This document shows, piece after piece, positions 32,788-36,423 of a stretch of DNA of 36,423 nucleotides. Source of the DNA: Methanomicrobiales archaeon (GTDB lineage Archaea; Halobacteriota; Methanomicrobia; Methanomicrobiales; JACTUA01); assembly GCA_028678905.1 (NCBI GenBank), contig JAJRCO010000222.1:1-36423 (forward strand), in the 5' to 3' direction. The position numbers and the translations under genes are program-made. Position 1 is the stretch's first letter, and the number at the start of each line of letters is the position of its first letter. The notes below the pieces were generated by a model. The model was not told where the DNA came from. It made no database searches and saw nothing but the letters and a program-made list of their open reading frames with translations.

Positions 32788-33723
32788 ATGGATCCAGATA
32801 CGCGTTCACGGGCAAAAGATGCACTCCGCACCATCTTTGAGACCGCGGCCTACCAGGTAGACGACCTTGAAGCACCTCTTGATCTCTCCGCAACTCAGGG
32901 GGACACCTGCGTGGTTCTCCTTGCGTCGGACGATACTCCTGAGGTGGAAGAGTTCGATAACCGCAACTTCCGGTTGAAGATCAATGACAAAGATATTACC
33001 TGTACCAAGCTCCTGTTCACTACAAGGGACGACCTGAAGACACACCGGTGCGTCCGATGGGGTCTGGGCGATCTGGCCGCCTGGTCAGGTGAGGCCGCTG
33101 TGGCCCGGGTGATGAGGAAATTCTTTTCCATACCTCTTGCTGTCGAGGTTCCGCAACCGACAACGGCACCCGGCCAGGAACTGGTGGGGCCCGAGATCCT
33201 GCATTTCCCGGTGAAAATCACCGCAAAGAGAGCCGTCCAGATCGCCGGGATTGAAGGGGTTCCTCGCTGCCGTTACCTTCCCCACTGGCAGTATCAGGTG
33301 TCTGTCAGCGGAGAACGATCCTACAAGGGAAAGAGCATCCAGTTCAGCGGTGAAAAGAAAGGGATGCTGAATGCGATTAACGGTATTGAAGTGGAAGCGC
33401 CGGAGGTCGTTCCCGAGACCAGCGGAATTATTCCCGATTCCGAAATGGTACAGATGAAAATCGACAAAGAACAGGCGAAGCAGCGAATCATAAACGAGAT
33501 CGTAGAGTCCCAGACCAAGACCATCCGCCTGCGGCAGGAAAAGGGAGATGCGATCTATTATGAGGAGAAGGTGTTCCGGCCGGAAGGGAACGAAGTAAAG
33601 ATGGATCTGAACCTGATCTATGTCCCGGTGTGGAGCGTGAAGGGAAAGAAGATCATCGAGGTAAATGGATATACCGGCGAGGTGCTGACCATGCCGATGG
33701 ATGAGGGCTGCGAGATCCTGTGA
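32788..33723 (+). CDS. Unrecognised 311-residue protein upstream of FAD oxidoreductase
   Basis: I do not recognise this protein. Residues 1-115 are alpha/beta with a strand-rich VVLLASDDTPEVEEFDNRN and a LLFTTRDD segment, faintly like a nuclease or receiver fold; I see no active-site motif. A proline linker (VEVPQPTTAPG, about 118-128) separates it from a C-terminal half with YLPHWQYQVSVSGE, GEKKGMLNAINGI and IYVPVWSVKGKKIIEVNGYTGE; the last resembles a PepSY-like strand pair. No signal peptide or membrane segment is present. A proper start lies right after copy 2 of the duplicated element. Only 7 bp separate it from the FAD oxidoreductase, so they are one operon. Confidence 0.75.
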   Translation: MDPDTRSRAKDALRTIFETAAYQVDDLEAPLDLSATQGDTCVVLLASDDTPEVEEFDNRNFRLKINDKDITCTKLLFTTRDDLKTHRCVRWGLGDLAAWSGEAAVARVMRKFFSIPLAVEVPQPTTAPGQELVGPEILHFPVKITAKRAVQIAGIEGVPRCRYLPHWQYQVSVSGERSYKGKSIQFSGEKKGMLNAINGIEVEAPEVVPETSGIIPDSEMVQMKIDKEQAKQRIINEIVESQTKTIRLRQEKGDAIYYEEKVFRPEGNEVKMDLNLIYVPVWSVKGKKIIEVNGYTGEVLTMPMDEGCEIL

Positions 33724-33730
33724 AGCACGC

Positions 33731-35059
33731 ATGATCGTCGTCATCGGGGGCGGACCGGCCGGGAGACTAGGAGCGATCCGCCTCGCCCATGCGGGAAAAG
33801 AAGTGCTCCTCCTGGAAAAGAAAAAGATTGGAGGACAGTGCCTTCACCACGGATGTATGGTCGTCTGCGCACTCAGCGATGCAGCCCGTTGGATACGAAG
33901 CGGGGAACAGCTGCAACAGCTGGGTATCGCTTCTTCCACACCGGCGATCTCGTTTTCTACACTCATAAAAGAGATGCAGAAGATCCAGGGCCAGATAGAG
34001 GCGGTCCTGGATGAGGAGACCCGGCAGGCCGGTGTGGAGATACAATACGGGGTTGAAGGACGGTGCGAAGGAGAAGCCCTATATGTGGACGGAGAACAGG
34101 TGCCGGCAGAAGCAGGAATCATCGCTACTGGATCCCGTCCCATCGTCCTGGATATTCCGGGCAGGGAACGCCCGGGAGTGATCACCCCCCACACTCTGGG
34201 AAGCCTCGAAACGCTTCCCCTCCGCCTGACTATCATCGGGGGAGGCATCATGTCGGCAGAGTTCGCCTATGCGTTTAGCGCGTTTGGTTCGGAAGTAACC
34301 ATCATTGCACGGAGTGGCTTCCTCCGTACTCTGGATCCCCTTCTGAGGAGAGGAGCGAGAACAGATCTGGAAGGGGTGATCATCCGCGAGAACACCCCAG
34401 TCACCGCAATCGAGCGATCTGGGGGGCTCCTTTCAGTGCGGGGACGGGACGACGAAGAATTGAGCGAGGCAGAGGTAGTACTGATGGCATCCGGACTCCG
34501 CCCTAACGCGGAATGTGCACGCGGACTGCGCAAAGGCGACCTGGGGGAGATCGTGGTGGACGATCACTTAAGGACCAGTGTGCCCGGCATCTATGCCGCC
34601 GGAGACGTTGCCGGACCACCGTACCTCACACCCGTTGCCCGTATGGAGGGGATGATCGCGGCAGACAATATCCTGGGCAAAGAGAGGCAGATGGATTACC
34701 GGGCCATCCCTCAGTCAATCTCGCTGTCACGGGACTTCATGTTCTGCGGTGAGCCCTCTGAGGATACCGCGGCCATCGGTTCACCTGCCCCGGCCGGGCC
34801 GGGTTCATTCTGGGCTGTTCCCTCCCGTAACACTGGTACGGCACGACTGATGATCCAGGGAGAGAGCGGAGAGCTGGAGGGTGTGCGCCTCATTGCGCCG
34901 GGTGGTTCGCTCATCGGTGCCTACCTCTCAGCCCTTATCCGCAGGGGATGTACGGTTACCGAACTGGAGGATCTCATCGAAGTCCATCCAAACACCGATG
35001 GCATCCTTCCGCTGATACGATATATGGGGGAATGGAACAAAAAGAGGAAACGGAGCTAG
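33731..35059 (+). CDS. FAD-dependent pyridine nucleotide-disulfide oxidoreductase, atypical
   Basis: A 443-residue lipoamide-dehydrogenase-like flavoprotein. FAD-binding GGGPAG is at 6-11, the redox disulfide motif GGQCLHHGC keeps CX4C (C37 and C42), the NAD-binding site is IIGGGIMSAEFAY, and the second FAD motif is GIYAAGDVAGP. It differs from true lipoamide dehydrogenase after the second cysteine (MVVCAL instead of IPSK) and at the C-terminus, where HPTxSE becomes HPNTDG, so the catalytic His-Glu dyad is altered. No 2-oxoacid dehydrogenase genes are near. ATG 33731 gives MIVVIGGGPAG; an in-frame ATG at 33701 would overlap the preceding gene. Confidence 0.9.
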   Translation: MIVVIGGGPAGRLGAIRLAHAGKEVLLLEKKKIGGQCLHHGCMVVCALSDAARWIRSGEQLQQLGIASSTPAISFSTLIKEMQKIQGQIEAVLDEETRQAGVEIQYGVEGRCEGEALYVDGEQVPAEAGIIATGSRPIVLDIPGRERPGVITPHTLGSLETLPLRLTIIGGGIMSAEFAYAFSAFGSEVTIIARSGFLRTLDPLLRRGARTDLEGVIIRENTPVTAIERSGGLLSVRGRDDEELSEAEVVLMASGLRPNAECARGLRKGDLGEIVVDDHLRTSVPGIYAAGDVAGPPYLTPVARMEGMIAADNILGKERQMDYRAIPQSISLSRDFMFCGEPSEDTAAIGSPAPAGPGSFWAVPSRNTGTARLMIQGESGELEGVRLIAPGGSLIGAYLSALIRRGCTVTELEDLIEVHPNTDGILPLIRYMGEWNKKRKRS

Positions 35060-35164
35060 GGCCCGCGAAGAGGACACGATTGACCGCCGACTCCTCCACC
35101 GGTGTACTGAAGTGTACCGCAAAACGATCTTCTAAGTAGAAGAGACCGCCCATACTATTTCATC

Positions 35165-35710
35165 ATGAGATCCAGACATCCTCGAAAAGTGATGGAAGCC
35201 GGGGTCGGCTACCTCACCCATAATCTGGATCTGTACGACCACCTGCGCTCATCCCTGCAGAACTTTACCTCGCTTGCAAACGGGATGCTCGTGATCAGCA
35301 CCCTCTCACTGATCTGTTCTCTCTGGTATTTTTCTCAGTTTTTTGTTTCTGACGGGATGATCAATTATCGCCTTATTCCTCTCTCGGTCATTTTCTTCGG
35401 TGTATCTGCGGTCGCCTTTTCCGCAGTTCGTGGCATTTTATTTCTGATCCAGTTGATCCTTGACCGGTCCCGTGCGGTCGCACAAAGCGCCCGTGGAAAA
35501 AAGATCAGCTCCCTTAAGGGCCATGCGGTGCGGGACTATATGCGGGGGATGGAGGGGGTGCTCTCCACTTCAGTCTCTCTCTGGTGGGATGCCCATACGA
35601 TGTCCCTACGGACCGTTTTTGTGCTCATTCCGGGATTTCTCTTTTACTTTCTGGGCCTCGCCACCCTACTTGCATACGCCCTGGGGTTGTTCATGGAATT
35701 CGGTGGATGA
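35165..35710 (+). CDS. Membrane protein of unknown function
   Basis: A 181-residue protein with about four hydrophobic segments: roughly 40-60 (MLVISTLSLICSLWYFSQFF), 70-90 (IPLSVIFFGVSAVAFSAVRG), 92-100 and 150-176 (VFVLIPGFLFYFLGLATLLA). A positively charged loop (RSRAVAQSARGKK) sits between them. No family is recognised. The start is ATG 35165. About 105 bp separate it from the oxidoreductase, and I see no strong TATA box, only CATACTATTTC just before the ATG. Confidence 0.7.
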   Translation: MRSRHPRKVMEAGVGYLTHNLDLYDHLRSSLQNFTSLANGMLVISTLSLICSLWYFSQFFVSDGMINYRLIPLSVIFFGVSAVAFSAVRGILFLIQLILDRSRAVAQSARGKKISSLKGHAVRDYMRGMEGVLSTSVSLWWDAHTMSLRTVFVLIPGFLFYFLGLATLLAYALGLFMEFGG

Positions 35711-36381
35711 ATTAAAAGGATAAGGAATTCTCCTCCGCCGCTGAGATGATGTGGTAAAAATGTCAGGAAAGACCGTATCCGGGAAGAATACCGATTTGAG
35801 ACCAGAAGATAGTTGACCAGTCTCGGGCACGTCATGAAGTCGATGCGGACGGAGCAGAAGTCCTACCTTCTGCCTCCTCCTGATCGATTCCTGCATACCG
35901 AAACAAGGTACACCATTCATCGGTTTTATAGAGGAGCAGGCACCACTTTAACCGGCCTATCTCCTGCTTGATACAGGATCTGCGATCTTTATCGGAGCCG
36001 GGAAGGGGGATACCCCGATCCGGATAGATACCAGTGTTGCTCATTTTTTATCCACCATCCCTGAGCAGTATCTTCGCTTAATGCCGCCTCACCAATATAA
36101 AAGTTACGCCAGGAGGATTTCATCGCGCGGGTCGCCCACTCTGAATGCAGCGAACAAATCCCTACCTAAGAATTGGAACTCAAAAAACCGTGAAATTTCC
36201 GCCAGACTAATCTTCGTTTCAGCCCCGACCGTCCATAAATGAATTCCCATCGTATACTAAGGAAGTCCTCGCAGGAATATTCAGGACGACACGATTTTCC
36301 AAAAACCGAATGGAGCTTTGGTGAGCAAGAGGAATTCTGTGCAGGCTTATGATTGGATTGAGAGAAAAAGGGTGGATCGGA
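35711..36381. other. Mostly non-coding stretch of about 670 bp
   Basis: No convincing large gene is present. A 70-codon minus-strand frame (35832-36044) is listed separately. A TATA-like CAATATAAAAG at 36092-36102 is usable in both directions; on plus, a GGAGG at 36113-36117 is not followed by a well-placed start, and a 21-codon frame from ATG 36145 has no support. No tRNA or repeat was recognised here. Confidence 0.5.
35832..36044 (-). CDS. Possible small gene, 70 residues
   Basis: The frame starts at ATG 36044 after a GGTGG-type ribosome-binding site, with a minus-strand TATA-like CTTTTATAT about 50 nt upstream. The sequence (MSNTGIYPDRGIPLPGSD, then CIKQEIGRLKWCLLLYKTDE) has no motif I know and ends in a serine- and alanine-rich tail. 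Promoter, ribosome-binding site and start are in consistent order, but the coding content is weak. Confidence 0.3.
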   Translation of the reverse strand: MSNTGIYPDRGIPLPGSDKDRRSCIKQEIGRLKWCLLLYKTDEWCTLFRYAGIDQEEAEGRTSAPSASTS

Positions 36382-36423
36382 TCAGATATCCAGCGCTTCG
36401 AAAGCTTCCTTGCCGACCTTACC
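36382..36423 (-). CDS. 3' end of a gene entering from the right edge (13 codons)
   Basis: On the minus strand the last bases read GKVGKEAFEALDI followed by TGA. The codon choices look coding, but 13 residues are too few to name the product; the rest lies outside the window. Confidence 0.5.
   Translation of the reverse strand, partial: GKVGKEAFEALDI

Noticed and set aside
1-36423. CRISPR arrays, complete insertion sequences, integrases, rRNA genes
   Set aside because: Read through for regularly spaced repeats, transposase or integrase motifs and rRNA-like sequence; none was found.

Overview
The window reads as chromosomal DNA of a methanogenic archaeon, most likely of the order Methanomicrobiales (inference). 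Archaeal markers are aIF5B, TFB, SRP19, Gar1, ribosomal proteins S6e and S8e, Rio2 kinase, archaeal D-aminoacyl-tRNA deacylase, MptE (tetrahydromethanopterin pathway), a cupin-type phosphoglucose isomerase, TATA boxes 25-35 nt before start codons, and tRNAs without an encoded CCA. Coding DNA is GC-rich and densely packed, with ATGA-type overlaps inside operons and several tail-to-tail gene overlaps. No CRISPR array, complete insertion sequence or integrase was found.

Layout. 1-3.6 kb: the 3'-truncated dtdA (minus), then a plus-strand cluster of a 57-residue protein, MoeA and a second MoeA fused to a periplasmic-binding-like domain. 3.7-7.6 kb: ileS converging on a Thg1-like tRNA(His) guanylyltransferase. 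7.6-12.9 kb: PRC-barrel protein, a CBS-bearing site-2 protease, then a minus-strand operon of an RCK-DHH phosphoesterase, MptE and a radical SAM/HhH protein. 12.9-15.4 kb: tRNA-Lys, a DUF296 protein, then an AT-rich gap of about 1.9 kb with tRNA-His and probable gene relics. 15.4-19.3 kb: aIF5B and S6e on plus; S8e, an unknown gene and a DUF2240 gene on minus. 19.4-23.5 kb: a frameshifted GNAT gene, hypB, SRP19-PHP, gar1-tfb, tRNA-Ala and a 56-residue protein. 23.6-28.9 kb: rio2-DUF460-thiL (minus) and, divergently, a degenerate TtuA-like protein with nadE. 28.9-32.5 kb: surface-protein gene plus pgi (minus), a TrmB regulator and a lone NrpR domain. 32.8-35.7 kb: an unknown protein, an unusual FAD disulfide oxidoreductase and a membrane protein. 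The last 0.7 kb is mostly non-coding and ends in the tail of another gene.

Most genes are housekeeping: translation (ileS, aIF5B, S6e, S8e, tRNAs, Thg1, DtdA, Rio2, Gar1), basal transcription (TFB), protein targeting (SRP19) and cofactors (MoeA, MptE, ThiL, NadE, HypB). The items most worth attention are: a tRNA-His whose gene does not encode G-1, in the same window as a Thg1 gene; a TtuA-family protein that has lost its PP-loop motif and cluster cysteines but keeps its zinc finger; an exactly duplicated near-palindrome at matching distances before the two genes flanking an intergenic region, one of them a lone NrpR domain; an atypical lipoamide-dehydrogenase-like flavoprotein beside an unknown protein; and the AT-rich relic region around tRNA-His.
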